Assembly: GCF_914271545.1 (NCBI RefSeq) | Contig: NZ_CAJZAH010000001.1 | Location: forward strand, 744,001 to 808,000 | Length of the DNA stretch: 64,000 nucleotides | Source: Cupriavidus respiraculi | GTDB lineage: Bacteria > Pseudomonadota > Gammaproteobacteria > Burkholderiales > Burkholderiaceae | Direction of reading: 5' to 3' | The notes under the pieces: generated by a model | The model's input: the letters and a program-made list of their open reading frames with translations, nothing else | Told to the model about the DNA's origin: nothing | Databases searched by the model: none | Made by a program: the position numbers and the translations under genes | In this document: piece by piece, positions 53,885 through 62,775 of the stretch | Numbering within the stretch: the first letter of the stretch is position 1 | How the letters are laid out: the number at the start of each line of letters is the position of its first letter

Positions 53885-55402
53885 ATGAAAACAGAAGAAG
53901 GCGCACACGCGCCCGGGCTGCGTCGCACCTTGCGCGCACGCCATCTCAGCATGATCGCCATCGGCGGTTCCATCGGCACAGGCCTGTTCGTGGCCTCGGG
54001 CGCCACGATCGCCCAGGCCGGCCCGGGCGGCGCGCTGGCCGCCTACATCCTGATCGGCGCGATGGTCTATTTCCTGATGACCAGTCTCGGCGAGCTTGCC
54101 GCCTACATGCCGGTGTCCGGTTCGTTCGCCACCTACGGCGCGCGCTACGTGGACGAAGGGTTCGGCTTCGCGCTGGGCTGGAACTACTGGTACAACTGGG
54201 CGGTGACCATCGCCGTGGAGCTGGCGGCCGCCCAGCTCGTCATGCAGTACTGGTTCCCCGATACGCCCGGCGTGCTGTGGAGCGCGCTGTTCCTGGGCCT
54301 GATGTTCGCGCTCAATGCGATCTCGGTGCGCGGCTTCGGCGAGGCCGAATACTGGTGCGCGCTGATCAAGGTCGTGACCGTCATCGCCTTTATCGCAATC
54401 GGCACGCTGATGATCTTCGGCATCATGCGCGGCGATTTCTCGCAGGCGCACGGACTCGCCAACCTGACCACCGGAGACGCGCCGTTCGTCGGCGGCCTGC
54501 CCGCGCTGATGGGCGTGGCGATGATCGCGGGCTTCTCCTTCCAGGGTACCGAGCTGATCGGCGTGGCCGCCGGCGAATCCGCCGACCCCGCGAAGAACAT
54601 CCCGCGCGCCGTGCGGCAGGTGTTTTGGCGCATCCTGCTGTTCTACGTGCTGGCCATCGCGGTGATCGGCGTGTTGATTCCCTACACCGATCCGAGCCTG
54701 CTCAAGAGCGATGTGGAGACCGTGGGCATCAGCCCGTTCACGCTGGTGTTCCGCCATGCAGGCCTCGCCTTCGCGGCCGGCGTGATGAACGCGGTGATCC
54801 TGACCGCCGTGCTGTCGGCCGGCAATTCCGGCATGTACGCGTCCACGCGGATGCTGTACAACCTCGCCACCGAAGGACGCGCCCCGCGCGTATTCGCGCG
54901 GCTGACGCGCAATGGCGTGCCCCTGATGGCCCTGCTGGCCACCACGGCGGTCGGCGCGCTGTGCTTCCTGACCTCGCTGTTCGAGAGCAAGGCGGTCTAT
55001 CTGTGGCTGCTGAACCTGTCCGGCATGACGGGCTTTATCGCGTGGCTGGGCATCGCCGCGAGCCACTACCGCTTCCGCAAGGGCTTCATGGCGCAGGGGC
55101 TGGACCTGAACCGCCTGCCCTACCGCTCGCCGTTCTTCCCGTACGGGCCCATCTTTGCGTTCACCCTGTGCATGATCGTGACGCTAGGCCAGAACTACCA
55201 GGCCTTCACCGAGGGCAATATCGACTGGGTGGCCGTGGCCGCCACCTACGTGGGCATTCCGATCTTCCTGCTGATCTGGCTCGCCTATCGCATCAAGCGC
55301 AAGACCCGCTTCGTGCGCTACGCCGACATGAAATTCCCCGCGCTGCCCGCCGCTCCCGGTGGCGCACCGGCGCCCGGCACGGCCGCGGCGCACGGCGAAT
55401 AG
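53885..55402 (+). CDS. lysP: Lysine-specific permease LysP
   Basis: This 505-residue APC-family transporter has 12 helices. It matches Escherichia coli LysP very closely over its length: LSMIAIGGSIGTGLFVASGATI, VYFLMTSLGELAAYMPVSGSFATYGARYV, GFALGWNYWYNWAVTIAV, GFSFQGTELIGVAAGESADPAKNIPRAVRQVFWR and VLSAGNSGMYASTRMLYNLA. It imports lysine with protons across the inner membrane. No CadC sensor or lysine decarboxylase is nearby. The exported amidohydrolase gene begins 62 bases downstream, which may release amino acids for uptake. ATG 53885 starts the conserved N-terminus. Confidence 0.93.
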   Translation: MKTEEGAHAPGLRRTLRARHLSMIAIGGSIGTGLFVASGATIAQAGPGGALAAYILIGAMVYFLMTSLGELAAYMPVSGSFATYGARYVDEGFGFALGWNYWYNWAVTIAVELAAAQLVMQYWFPDTPGVLWSALFLGLMFALNAISVRGFGEAEYWCALIKVVTVIAFIAIGTLMIFGIMRGDFSQAHGLANLTTGDAPFVGGLPALMGVAMIAGFSFQGTELIGVAAGESADPAKNIPRAVRQVFWRILLFYVLAIAVIGVLIPYTDPSLLKSDVETVGISPFTLVFRHAGLAFAAGVMNAVILTAVLSAGNSGMYASTRMLYNLATEGRAPRVFARLTRNGVPLMALLATTAVGALCFLTSLFESKAVYLWLLNLSGMTGFIAWLGIAASHYRFRKGFMAQGLDLNRLPYRSPFFPYGPIFAFTLCMIVTLGQNYQAFTEGNIDWVAVAATYVGIPIFLLIWLAYRIKRKTRFVRYADMKFPALPAAPGGAPAPGTAAAHGE

Positions 55403-55464
55403 GGCGCCATCCCGGGCGCTCTCGACAACACCATAACGACACAGCACAACAACAAGGAGTCATC

Positions 55465-57144
55465 TTGAAGACATCCATTCGCGCCAGCCTGCTGGCGCTG
55501 GCCGCCATGGCGGCCTTGCATGCGCACGCCGCACCCACGCTGGTGGAATCCGTGCAGGGCTATACGCTGCAGAACGACAAGCTGGTGACCTTCAGCGGCC
55601 TGGTGTTCGACCAGGGCAAGGTGGTGGCCACCGGCGACGCCGCCGCCCTGCGCACCAAATATCCGGACGCGAAGCGCATCGACGGCCAGGGCAAGACCCT
55701 GCTGCCGGGCCTGATCGACGCCCACGGCCACGTGTTCCGCCTCGGCTTCAAGACCACCGAGATTTCGCTGTCGGGCACGCGCGACCTGCAGGAAGCGCAG
55801 GCGCTGATCCGCGCCTATGGCCAGAGGAACCCGCAGCGCCAGTGGCTGCTCGGCTATGGATGGAACCAGGTGAACTGGAAGCTGGGCCGCTTCCCGACCG
55901 CCGCCGAACTCGATGCCGCGGTCTCGGACCGCCCGGTGCGGCTGGTGCGCGTGGATGGCCACGCGGCGTGGCTGAACACCAAGGCGCTGCAGGCGGCCGG
56001 CATCACGCGCGACACCAAGGACCCGGCCGGCGGCCGCATCGAGCGCGATGCCAGCGGCAACCCGACCGGTGTGCTGGTAGACAAGGCCATGGCGCTGGTC
56101 AACAACGTGATCCCGCCCTACTCCGACGACGACCGCCGCGCCGCGCTGGCCGCCGCCGTCTCCCATATGAATGCGCTGGGCCTGACGGCCGTGGGCGATG
56201 CCGGCGTGACGGTGGCCGACGACCGCATCTACCGCGAATTCGCCGACCAGGGCAAGCTGACCACGCGCATCTACGGCATGATCCGCGACACCGGCGACGA
56301 CTTCAAGGCGCTGTCCGCGAAGGGACCGCTGACCGGCTATGGCAACGACCGCTACTATCTGCGGGCCGTGAAGCTCTACGGCGACGGCGCGCTCGGCAGC
56401 CGTGGCGCCGCGCTGATGGAGCCCTACACGGACGACCACGCGCACAGCGGCCTGCTGTTCATGAGCGACGCCGCGATGCAGGCCAGCGTGAAGACCGCGC
56501 TCAAGGGCGGCTATCAGGTCAATGTCCACGCGATCGGCGACAAGACCAACCATCAGGTGCTCGACGCCATGGAAGCGGCCTACAAGGAAGTGGGCGGCCG
56601 CGAGCTGCGCAACCGTATCGAGCACGCGCAGGTGGTCTCGCTGCCCGACATTCCGCGCTTCAAGGCGCTGGACCTGATCGCGTCGATGCAGCCCACCCAC
56701 GCCACCAGCGACATGAACATGGCCGAAGACCGCGTCGGCAAGGAGCGCATCAAGGGCGCCTACGCCTGGCAGACGTTCCTGAAGCAAGGCACCATCATCG
56801 CGGGCGGCTCCGACTTCCCGGTGGAATCGGCCAACCCGTTCTATGGACTGCACGCGGCGGTCACCCGCACCGACCACGAGGGCCGGCCGATCCGGGGCTG
56901 GCATCCCGAGGAAGCGATGACGCTGCCGCAGGCGTTCCGCGCGTTCACCATGGACGCCGCCTACGCCGAGCATCAGGAGAAGACGCTGGGCTCTCTGGAG
57001 CCGGGCAAGTGGGCGGATTTCATCCTCGTCGACCGCGATCTGTTCAAGGTGGCACCGGCCGATATCTGGAAGATCCAGGTACTGCAGACGTGGGTGGCGG
57101 GTGAGCGGGTGTACGACAAGGGCAGCCAGCCGGCGAAGCGTTGA
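55465..57144 (+). CDS. Exported YtcJ-like amidohydrolase
   Basis: This 559-residue metal-dependent hydrolase has a signal peptide (KTSIRASLLALAAMAALHAHAA, cut near residue 23) and so is periplasmic. The amidohydrolase barrel shows DAHGH for metal 1, HAIGDK and EHAQ further on, and GSDFPVES near the end, followed by the QAFRAFTMDAA and GSLEPGKWADFILVD blocks of the YtcJ group. The start is TTG 55465, supported by the ribosome site AAGGAG five bases before it, and by the signal peptide beginning there. It follows lysP and ends before a strong terminator. The substrate is unknown. Confidence 0.93.
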   Translation: MKTSIRASLLALAAMAALHAHAAPTLVESVQGYTLQNDKLVTFSGLVFDQGKVVATGDAAALRTKYPDAKRIDGQGKTLLPGLIDAHGHVFRLGFKTTEISLSGTRDLQEAQALIRAYGQRNPQRQWLLGYGWNQVNWKLGRFPTAAELDAAVSDRPVRLVRVDGHAAWLNTKALQAAGITRDTKDPAGGRIERDASGNPTGVLVDKAMALVNNVIPPYSDDDRRAALAAAVSHMNALGLTAVGDAGVTVADDRIYREFADQGKLTTRIYGMIRDTGDDFKALSAKGPLTGYGNDRYYLRAVKLYGDGALGSRGAALMEPYTDDHAHSGLLFMSDAAMQASVKTALKGGYQVNVHAIGDKTNHQVLDAMEAAYKEVGGRELRNRIEHAQVVSLPDIPRFKALDLIASMQPTHATSDMNMAEDRVGKERIKGAYAWQTFLKQGTIIAGGSDFPVESANPFYGLHAAVTRTDHEGRPIRGWHPEEAMTLPQAFRAFTMDAAYAEHQEKTLGSLEPGKWADFILVDRDLFKVAPADIWKIQVLQTWVAGERVYDKGSQPAKR

Positions 57145-57222
57145 ACGTCGCCAGTCCAACGTCGGAAGCGTGACGCCGGCAGGCGTCTCGCTTCACCGCG
57201 TGCTGGCCCGCCAATGAAGAAC

Positions 57223-57259
57223 CCCGAAGGCCGGACATCTCCGGCCTTCGGGTTTTTTT
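57223..57259. terminator. Strong intrinsic terminator
   Basis: CCCGAAGGCCGG (57223-57234) pairs with CCGGCCTTCGGG (57241-57252), with a six-base loop, followed by seven thymines. It ends the lysP/amidohydrolase transcript. On the other strand the run of adenines is short, but the stem could also help to stop the leftward Bug/M20 transcript, whose last gene ends at 57289. Confidence 0.93.
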
Positions 57260-57288
57260 CGGCGCGCCGCCGGTGAAAGGACCGCGGG

Positions 57289-58296
57289 TCAGGCGTTGGT
57301 CTTTCGCCCCACTCCCTGGATCAATTGCGTGACGCGGCTCATATACAGTTCGAACGTCTTGTTTGCCTGGGCCTGCGAATCGATGGGCGATGCCACCGTG
57401 CGGCCTTCCGCCTCCAGCTTCGCGCGGATTTCCGGGGTGGCGAGCGCATCCCCGATGGCCTTGCGCAGCACGGCCACGCGGTCCTCGGGCGTGCCCCGCT
57501 TGACGAAGTAGCCGCCGCTGATGGCGTATTCGAAGTCCGGCACCTGCCGGCTCTGCGAAATCAGCGGAATATGCTTCAGCGGTGCCGGCACCGTCTTCGA
57601 GAAGCAAGTCAGGATCCTGAGCCGGCCCTGCGATGCCATCGCATCGAAGCTGGTCTGATACGGCAGGATCGCGAAATCCACTTCGCCGCCGGCCAAGCCT
57701 TGCAGCGCCGGCGCCCCACCCTTGTACGGCACGTGCAGGAACGGCGCGCCGATCTTCGCGCCGAGCGCGTCGCCCATCAGGTGGTACATCGAATCGACAC
57801 CCACGGTGGCGTACGTCATCGGCCTCGCCTTGTTCTGCTTCGCCAGGTCGAGGAACTTGTCGAAGGTATCGGCGGCGAGCCCGCTGCGGACCATCAGCAC
57901 GATCAGGCCGTCGGTGATCGGCGCGGCCAGCGAGAAGTCCTGCGGCCTGTAGCGCGCCGCGGGATTGAGCAACGGTGCGAGGAATACCTCGTTGATCGAG
58001 CCGTGAAAGAAGGTGTATCCGTCCGCAGCGGCGGACAGCACCTTGTTGGCGCCGATCAGTCCGGTGCCGCCGCCATAGTTCTCCACCACCACCTGCTGCT
58101 TCACGCTGCGGCTGATCGACTCCCCGAAGATGCGAGCGGACGTATCGCTCGCCCCGCCGGCCGGGTATGGCACCACCAGCGCCAGCGGACGGCTGGGAAA
58201 CGTCTCTGCCGCCCAGGCCGGCAGGCCGGCAAGCAGCGAGGCACCGGCGGTCAGACCGGCGTGTTGCAGGAAGCGGCGGCGTGGCTGCGAGGTCAT
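57289..58296 (-). CDS. Bug-family TTT solute receptor (M20 operon)
   Basis: This 335-residue periplasmic binding protein has a twin-arginine-like signal (MTSQPRRRFLQHAGLTAGASLL, cut near residue 30 after AWA). Bug landmarks are FPSRPLALVVPYPAGGASD, KQQVVVENYGGGTGL, ADGYTFFHGS, and FLHVPYKGGAPALQG. It starts 25 bases after the M20 amidohydrolase stop on the same strand, so a two-gene operon is likely: the receptor may capture an N-acyl or amide compound and the enzyme hydrolyse it. The ligand is unknown. Confidence 0.93.
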   Translation of the reverse strand: MTSQPRRRFLQHAGLTAGASLLAGLPAWAAETFPSRPLALVVPYPAGGASDTSARIFGESISRSVKQQVVVENYGGGTGLIGANKVLSAAADGYTFFHGSINEVFLAPLLNPAARYRPQDFSLAAPITDGLIVLMVRSGLAADTFDKFLDLAKQNKARPMTYATVGVDSMYHLMGDALGAKIGAPFLHVPYKGGAPALQGLAGGEVDFAILPYQTSFDAMASQGRLRILTCFSKTVPAPLKHIPLISQSRQVPDFEYAISGGYFVKRGTPEDRVAVLRKAIGDALATPEIRAKLEAEGRTVASPIDSQAQANKTFELYMSRVTQLIQGVGRKTNA

Positions 58297-58321
58297 GGTC
58301 AACTCCGTGTTGTCGATGAAG

Positions 58322-59503
58322 TCAGGCGAGGTAGCTCTTGGCGAGCGCGGCCCAGAAGGCGGCGCCGATGGGCAGCGCGCGGTCGTTGAAGTCGTACAGC
58401 GGGTTGTGGACCATGCAGCCGCCATCCTCGCCGAGACCATTGCCCAGCCGCACGTAGGCGCCGGGCCGGTGTTCCAGCATGTAGGCGAAGTCCTCGCTGC
58501 CCATGACGGGGCCGCGCGCGACCACGTTGTCTTCGCCCAGCAGCTGGATCGCCACCTCGCGTGCGCGCGCGGTCTGGCGTTCGTGGTTGACCAGCACCGG
58601 ATACTTGCGCTCGTAGAGCACGTCGGCCTCCAGCTGAAAGCTGCGCGCCTGCGCCACGATGAAATCGCGCAGCCGCGTTTCGATCTGGTTGCGTACCTGG
58701 GAGTCCAGCGTCCTGACGCCGATCTTGATCGTCGCGGTCTCGGGGACCACGTTGTAGGTGGCGCCCGCCTGGATGGAGCCCACGGTAATGACTGCCGACC
58801 GCAGCGCATCCACCTCCCGGCTCACGATGGATTGCAGTCCCAGCACGATGCTGGCCGCACCCTGCATCACGTCGATGCCGTGGTGCGGCATGGCACCGTG
58901 GGCGGAGCGGCCGGTCAGCGTGACGGTGGCGCGGTCGAAGGATGCCATCGCGGGGCCGGCGATCATGCCGATCTGTCCCACCGGCAAGCCGGGGGCATTG
59001 TGCAGCGCATAGATCTCGTCGCAGGGAAAGCGCTCGAACAGCCCTTCCTCCACCATCCGCAGCGCGCCGCCTTCGTTCTCCTCGGCCGGCTGGAAGATCA
59101 GGTGCAGCGTGCCGTTGAAATCCACCGATTCGGCCAGGTAGCGCGCCGCGCAAAGCAGGATGGCGGTGTGGCCATCGTGCCCGCACGCGTGCATCTTGCC
59201 GGGCAGCGTGCTGGCGTACTCGAGTCCGGTCTTTTCCTGGATCGGCAAGGCATCCATGTCCGCACGGATACCCAACGTCCTGTCGCCCGTCCCCTTCCTG
59301 AGCGTTCCCACCACGCCTGTCGTACCCAGTCCGCGGTGCACCTCGTAGCCGTGCGCGGCCAGCTGTTCCGCCACGAGGTCGCTGGTGCGGCGCTCTTCGA
59401 ATGCCAGCTCGGGATGGGCATGGATGCGGTGGCGGATCGCCACGAATTCGGGGGCGATAGCCTGAATGGACTGGTGCAGATCGGCGTCGTGGGCTGTTGT
59501 CAT
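58322..59503 (-). CDS. M20-family amidohydrolase (hippurate hydrolase-like)
   Basis: This 393-residue metal-dependent hydrolase has family length. The segments HRIHAHPELAFEE, IRADMDALPIQE, KMHACGHDGHTAILLCAARYL and FQPAEENEGGALRMVEEG are the conserved blocks, with the metal ligands in HACGHDGH and the catalytic glutamate in PAEEN. SVMGSEDFAYML-like SEDFAYMLEH carries the final ligand region. There is no signal peptide, so it is cytosolic. It is divergent from the LysR gene at 59637 and is followed by a Bug receptor. The acyl group and amine of the substrate are not known. Confidence 0.94.
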   Translation of the reverse strand: MTTAHDADLHQSIQAIAPEFVAIRHRIHAHPELAFEERRTSDLVAEQLAAHGYEVHRGLGTTGVVGTLRKGTGDRTLGIRADMDALPIQEKTGLEYASTLPGKMHACGHDGHTAILLCAARYLAESVDFNGTLHLIFQPAEENEGGALRMVEEGLFERFPCDEIYALHNAPGLPVGQIGMIAGPAMASFDRATVTLTGRSAHGAMPHHGIDVMQGAASIVLGLQSIVSREVDALRSAVITVGSIQAGATYNVVPETATIKIGVRTLDSQVRNQIETRLRDFIVAQARSFQLEADVLYERKYPVLVNHERQTARAREVAIQLLGEDNVVARGPVMGSEDFAYMLEHRPGAYVRLGNGLGEDGGCMVHNPLYDFNDRALPIGAAFWAALAKSYLA

Positions 59504-59636
59504 GTCGTTGTGGTAGGCGGCATCGATGGGGCATTATCTGCAGAAACCATCGTCGCATCCATGACAACTGAATAGCTAAATCGTTGCGAATCCGGCAACA
59601 TTAAAGTCGTGGACCGAGCTGGGGGAGAACAAGCAG

Positions 59637-60560
59637 ATGGAAGACATCCTGGACCGCAAGCGCGCCCTGTGCCTGCTGCAGATCGTGGAGACGGGATCGG
59701 TGCGCGGCGCGGCCGACGCCCTGTCGGTCGACCCGTCGATGGTGAGCCGCGCGGTGGCCAAGCTGGAACACGACACTGGCCTCACGCTGCTGGAACGGCG
59801 CGGCCGTGGCGTCGTCGTGACCGACGCGGGGCGGATGCTCGCCCTCTTCGCCCGCCGCCAGCAGGATCTGCACGACACTTTCCTGGCGGAGGTGGACAGC
59901 ATGCGGAATGCAAACCACGGCCATGTCGAACTGGTCTTCGGCGGGGGCTTTGTCGACCTGGTCCTCGAACCGCTATTGCGCGACTTCATGGTCGAGCGGC
60001 CGGGCGTGACCTACAACCTCCACGTGGCCGGCACCGAGGAATCGGTGCGCCGCATCCTGGAGGACATGGCGCATATCGGCCTGGTGTTCCAGCCGCCCGA
60101 CGACCAGCGCCTGCGCTCCCACTACTCGCGGCTGTCGCCCATCCGCATTTACGTGCGCAACGATCATCCGCTCGCCACGCGCCGCCGCGCGCTGGCATTG
60201 AAGGATCTCGCCCCGCACCAGGGCGCAGCGCTGGTGGGATCGTTCGGCGTGCGCAAGCACGTGCAGGCCGCCGAGCTGGACGAGCAGGTCACGCTGCGGC
60301 CCATGCTCGAGACGAACTCGTTCCAGGTCCTGTGGGATTTCGCCGCGCTGGGCCTCGGCTACATCATGACGCCGCGCTCCGTTCCGCTGAAGGGCCCCAA
60401 GTTCGCGGAGCTGGTGGCGCTTCCGCTCGCCAACCCCATCCTGAACAACAGCCGCATCCATGTCGTCACGCGCGCCGGGCGTCCGCTGTCGCCGATGGCG
60501 AACAGCCTGCTGGCCCATGTGGTGGGGAGGCTGCCGGAGGCACTGCGTACGGGGGCGTGA
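59637..60560 (+). CDS. LysR-type regulator of the M20/Bug operon
   Basis: This 307-residue regulator has the helix-turn-helix at about residues 7-66 (RKRALCLLQIVETGSVRGAADALSVDPSMVSRAVAKLEHDTGL). GHVELVFGGGFVDLVLEPLL begins the effector domain. It is divergent from the M20 gene (133 bases apart), so control of that operon is likely. A GC hairpin follows its stop directly. The effector may be the compound bound by the Bug receptor. Confidence 0.92.
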   Translation: MEDILDRKRALCLLQIVETGSVRGAADALSVDPSMVSRAVAKLEHDTGLTLLERRGRGVVVTDAGRMLALFARRQQDLHDTFLAEVDSMRNANHGHVELVFGGGFVDLVLEPLLRDFMVERPGVTYNLHVAGTEESVRRILEDMAHIGLVFQPPDDQRLRSHYSRLSPIRIYVRNDHPLATRRRALALKDLAPHQGAALVGSFGVRKHVQAAELDEQVTLRPMLETNSFQVLWDFAALGLGYIMTPRSVPLKGPKFAELVALPLANPILNNSRIHVVTRAGRPLSPMANSLLAHVVGRLPEALRTGA

Positions 60561-60562
60561 CG

Positions 60563-60599
60563 GCGCTTTGCCGGACGGCAGCACCGCCCGGCAAAGCGC
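60563..60599. terminator. Hairpin after the LysR gene (no thymine run)
   Basis: GCGCTTTGCCGG (60563-60574) pairs with CCGGCAAAGCGC (60588-60599) around a 13-base loop. There is no poly-T, so it may be only a transcript-stabilising stem. It lies two bases after the LysR stop codon and nine bases before the truncated M24 gene read from the opposite direction. Confidence 0.5.
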
Positions 60600-60608
60600 A
60601 CCGGCGTA

Positions 60609-60947
60609 TCAGAGGACCGTGGCGTTGTCGAGGGTCTTCGGCAGGGGGTTCGCGACGCGCGGATGCTCGGCATAGTAGGTGACGTCATCGAACCAGACCG
60701 TGCCCTTCCCCGCGGCGAAACGCATATGGTTGGTCGACAGTTCGTTCATCACCGCGAAGGTCTCGCCATTGCGCGGCACGACGACGAAGACGGGCCTTTC
60801 CCATGGCCACACATCCAGCTGGAAGTTCGTCGCGTATTGAAAGAAGTCCGGCGTGCCGAAGACCGGCGCGTCCATGCGCCGGCGGTCCATCAGCTGTCGC
60901 ATCGCCGACAGGCGGTATTCGTGTACTGCGCTCGTCAGATGAGGCAT
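60609..60947 (-). pseudogene. 5' fragment of an M24 (creatinase-type) metallohydrolase gene
   Basis: The 112-residue product begins as a normal creatinase-type N-terminal domain: HLTSAVHEYRLSAMRQLMDRRRMD, FGTPDFFQYATNFQLDVWPWERPVFVVVP and STNHMRFAAGKGTVWFDDVTYYAEHPRV. It then stops after a short unrelated end (PKTLDNATVL). Full-length members have about 390-400 residues, with the metal-binding catalytic domain in the missing C-terminal two thirds. The gene is therefore broken, with the junction near 60640. Its ATG at 60947 lies eight bases after the stop of the Bug relic, which shows that the two once formed an operon. Confidence 0.8.
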
Positions 60948-60955
60948 GGCGTGGC

Positions 60956-61120
60956 CTACAGAGAGATGTTGAGACGGCGGATGATCGAGCCCCAGGCATC
61001 GGCGTCGCGCTTCATATGGCGCTCCACTTCCGACGGCGGCCCCTTGATGGCATCGAGGAACTGGAAGCCCAGCTTCTCCTTGAACTGCGGGTCGTCCAGC
61101 TCGCGGGGCAGGCGCCAGCA
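60956..61120 (-). pseudogene. 3' remnant of a Bug-family receptor gene
   Basis: Reading leftward to the TAG at 60956-60958 gives LDDPQFKEKLGFQFLD, then PPSEVERHMKRDADAWG and IIRRLNISL. This is the normal C-terminal end of a Bug receptor, where family members have D-P-x-F-x-x-K/R-L followed by E-x3-R-D-x3-W and a final hydrophobic strand. Nothing corresponding to the rest of the protein is found to the right of about 61120. Only about 50 of the usual 320 residues remain, with no start codon in frame for a stable product. Confidence 0.75.
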
Positions 61121-61293
61121 AGTACTGCGTTTCGTTCAAACGGAAAGGGTCGGGCGCGATTGCAATTCCCTTGCGCATGCGCGGCTAGCTGCTATGTTGA
61201 ATCCATTTGGAATCGCTTGCCGCTTTGGGCCTCGGTCGTTCTCGACCGAGCGTCAGGAGCGCGGGTCGCCGCCGCCTTGCGAGGTGAAAAGAC

Positions 61294-61587
61294 ATGCACA
61301 ACTACGTCGTCCGGGTCCGCGGAAAAGCCTATGCGTGGGGGTCGAGCGAGATTCACGTCGACCTTCAATACCCCCTGCTTCTTGTCGTCAACAACGACAT
61401 GCTCGGAGATCCGGTCGAACTCCGGTCGGAGAATGTCGCCGGTGGCGTGACGGCACTGGGGACTCTCCATCCGGGGGAATGCTGGACGATTCCGCTGGAA
61501 GGTCTTCGCGGCGTATCCGCAAATTGTTCGACCGATACTTCGCTGGCCTGCTCGCTGCTGATTCCGCAGTTGGGCCCGCAGCAATAG
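61294..61587 (+). CDS. Small hypothetical protein, first gene of an accessory cluster
   Basis: This 97-residue protein has no signal peptide or membrane helix. It looks all-beta (VDLQYPLLLVVNNDMLGDPVELRSENVAGGVTALGTLHPGECWTIPLEG) and has cysteines C63, C78 and C85 approximately. I recognise no family. ATG 61294 follows GAGGTGAAAAGAC. It precedes, in the same direction and 55 bases apart, an adaptor-like protein, so the two are likely co-transcribed. Codon and base use are less GC-biased than in the genes at the left of the window. Confidence 0.65.
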   Translation: MHNYVVRVRGKAYAWGSSEIHVDLQYPLLLVVNNDMLGDPVELRSENVAGGVTALGTLHPGECWTIPLEGLRGVSANCSTDTSLACSLLIPQLGPQQ

Positions 61588-61642
61588 GAAAGCAGCAGGA
61601 AGCCGCACCCGCAATGAAAGCCACGTCCACCGGGAGGTGCAA

Positions 61643-62770
61643 ATGGCAACGGGAAAAGCCATCGATCTGAGAGTCCGACCCGTCTTGTCCGTGGACCTGT
61701 GCTATCCGGTGGATGGTGTGATCGGGCGGCAATCGGCCACGCTGATCGGGCAGCCGGTCCAGGGCCTCGACGTCGGACAGTCTCTGTACCCTTTTCTCGG
61801 GCAGACAGACCCACAGGACTCCGGCCGGCTGATGTTCCATTCGAATGCCCTCTATGGCAGGGTGGCGGGCTCTGTCCTATCCTCCCTTCGCAACGAGCCC
61901 CAGGCGGTGGACGTAGACACCGCCGTCACCATGCGTTGGAACACGTATCTGTCGACGTACTCGCCCGACGCGATCGCAAAAGCAAGGGAGACCTTCTGGG
62001 ACGACCCGAACGACGCATCGTCTCCCCAGTGGGCGTTGCTGAGCGAGCTGGAAGAACAGTCCAGGCACCTCAACGCCCTGCTCGCTCAGGCATACAAGGA
62101 CGCGGGCCTGGAAAACCAGGTGGTCAAGCTGCAGAAAAGCACCAACGACAACAAGGCCACGCAATATACGGGCGCGCAGCACGTGCAGTTCGAGGGCATC
62201 AGCGATCAGACCATGGATCTGATCGATTTCCGCATACCGTCGATAGAGAACACCGTGCGTTATCTCCGCGCCAGGTTGGGATTGCGCATGGAGTCGCTCA
62301 ACGCATGGCGGCAGGCCGAGAAGTACCGGACCGACCGAAGCCTGTACAACGAACTCGACGTCATCGATCAACAAATCCGGAAGCTGCAGGTCCGATATCT
62401 CGACACGTTTCTGATCTCGCCATTCGACGGTGTGGTCACCGGCGTGTTCCGGGGCGTGGGCGACTATGTCCGGGCCGGCCAACCTGTCATTCGCGTAGAG
62501 AACGACGAGAGGATCTATCTCGTTGGCACCATCAAGTACCGGGGCCCGCTGCGCGTTGGCGACACCATCACCGTAACCACCACCCTCTTCGATGCCCCCG
62601 GCACGCAGCCCACGGTGACGCAGGGCAACCTCGCTGCCGTGCGGGGACATGACGCCGTGGACGAGCAGTGGGACGTGCTGATCGAATGCGAAAACCGGAC
62701 AGCCGGCGGAGAACCCGTCCTGCCGGTGAACTACAACTTCGATTTCAAGAGCACTACCCTGGAGGTCTGA
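61643..62770 (+). CDS. Soluble adaptor-like protein with HlyD-type lipoyl segment
   Basis: This 375-residue protein lacks a signal peptide or membrane anchor. Residues about 257-290 (LISPFDGVVTGVFRGVGDYVRAGQPVIRVEN) have the form of the C-terminal lipoyl half found in HlyD/MFP adaptors. A beta-barrel-like part follows (IYLVGTIKYRGPLRVGDTITVTTTLF). The preceding 130 residues are helical (SELEEQSRHLNALLAQAYKDAGLENQ, YRTDRSLYNELDVIDQQIRKLQ), as an adaptor hairpin would be. ATG 61643 has a good GGGAGG site. The toxin-like gene starts five bases after its stop. No characterised family is recognised. A chaperone, secretion or delivery role is inference. Confidence 0.6.
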   Translation: MATGKAIDLRVRPVLSVDLCYPVDGVIGRQSATLIGQPVQGLDVGQSLYPFLGQTDPQDSGRLMFHSNALYGRVAGSVLSSLRNEPQAVDVDTAVTMRWNTYLSTYSPDAIAKARETFWDDPNDASSPQWALLSELEEQSRHLNALLAQAYKDAGLENQVVKLQKSTNDNKATQYTGAQHVQFEGISDQTMDLIDFRIPSIENTVRYLRARLGLRMESLNAWRQAEKYRTDRSLYNELDVIDQQIRKLQVRYLDTFLISPFDGVVTGVFRGVGDYVRAGQPVIRVENDERIYLVGTIKYRGPLRVGDTITVTTTLFDAPGTQPTVTQGNLAAVRGHDAVDEQWDVLIECENRTAGGEPVLPVNYNFDFKSTTLEV

Positions 62771-62775
62771 GCATC

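Noticed and set aside
53848-57144. A 1098-codon open frame suggesting a permease-amidohydrolase fusion
   Set aside because: The first part is out of frame with lysP and has no permease character. The true amidohydrolase starts at TTG 55465 with a strong ribosome site and signal peptide.
60663-61670. A 335-codon plus-strand frame over the Bug/M24 relics
   Set aside because: It is the reverse shadow of the relics, which have clear family similarity on the minus strand, and of the following plus-strand genes.
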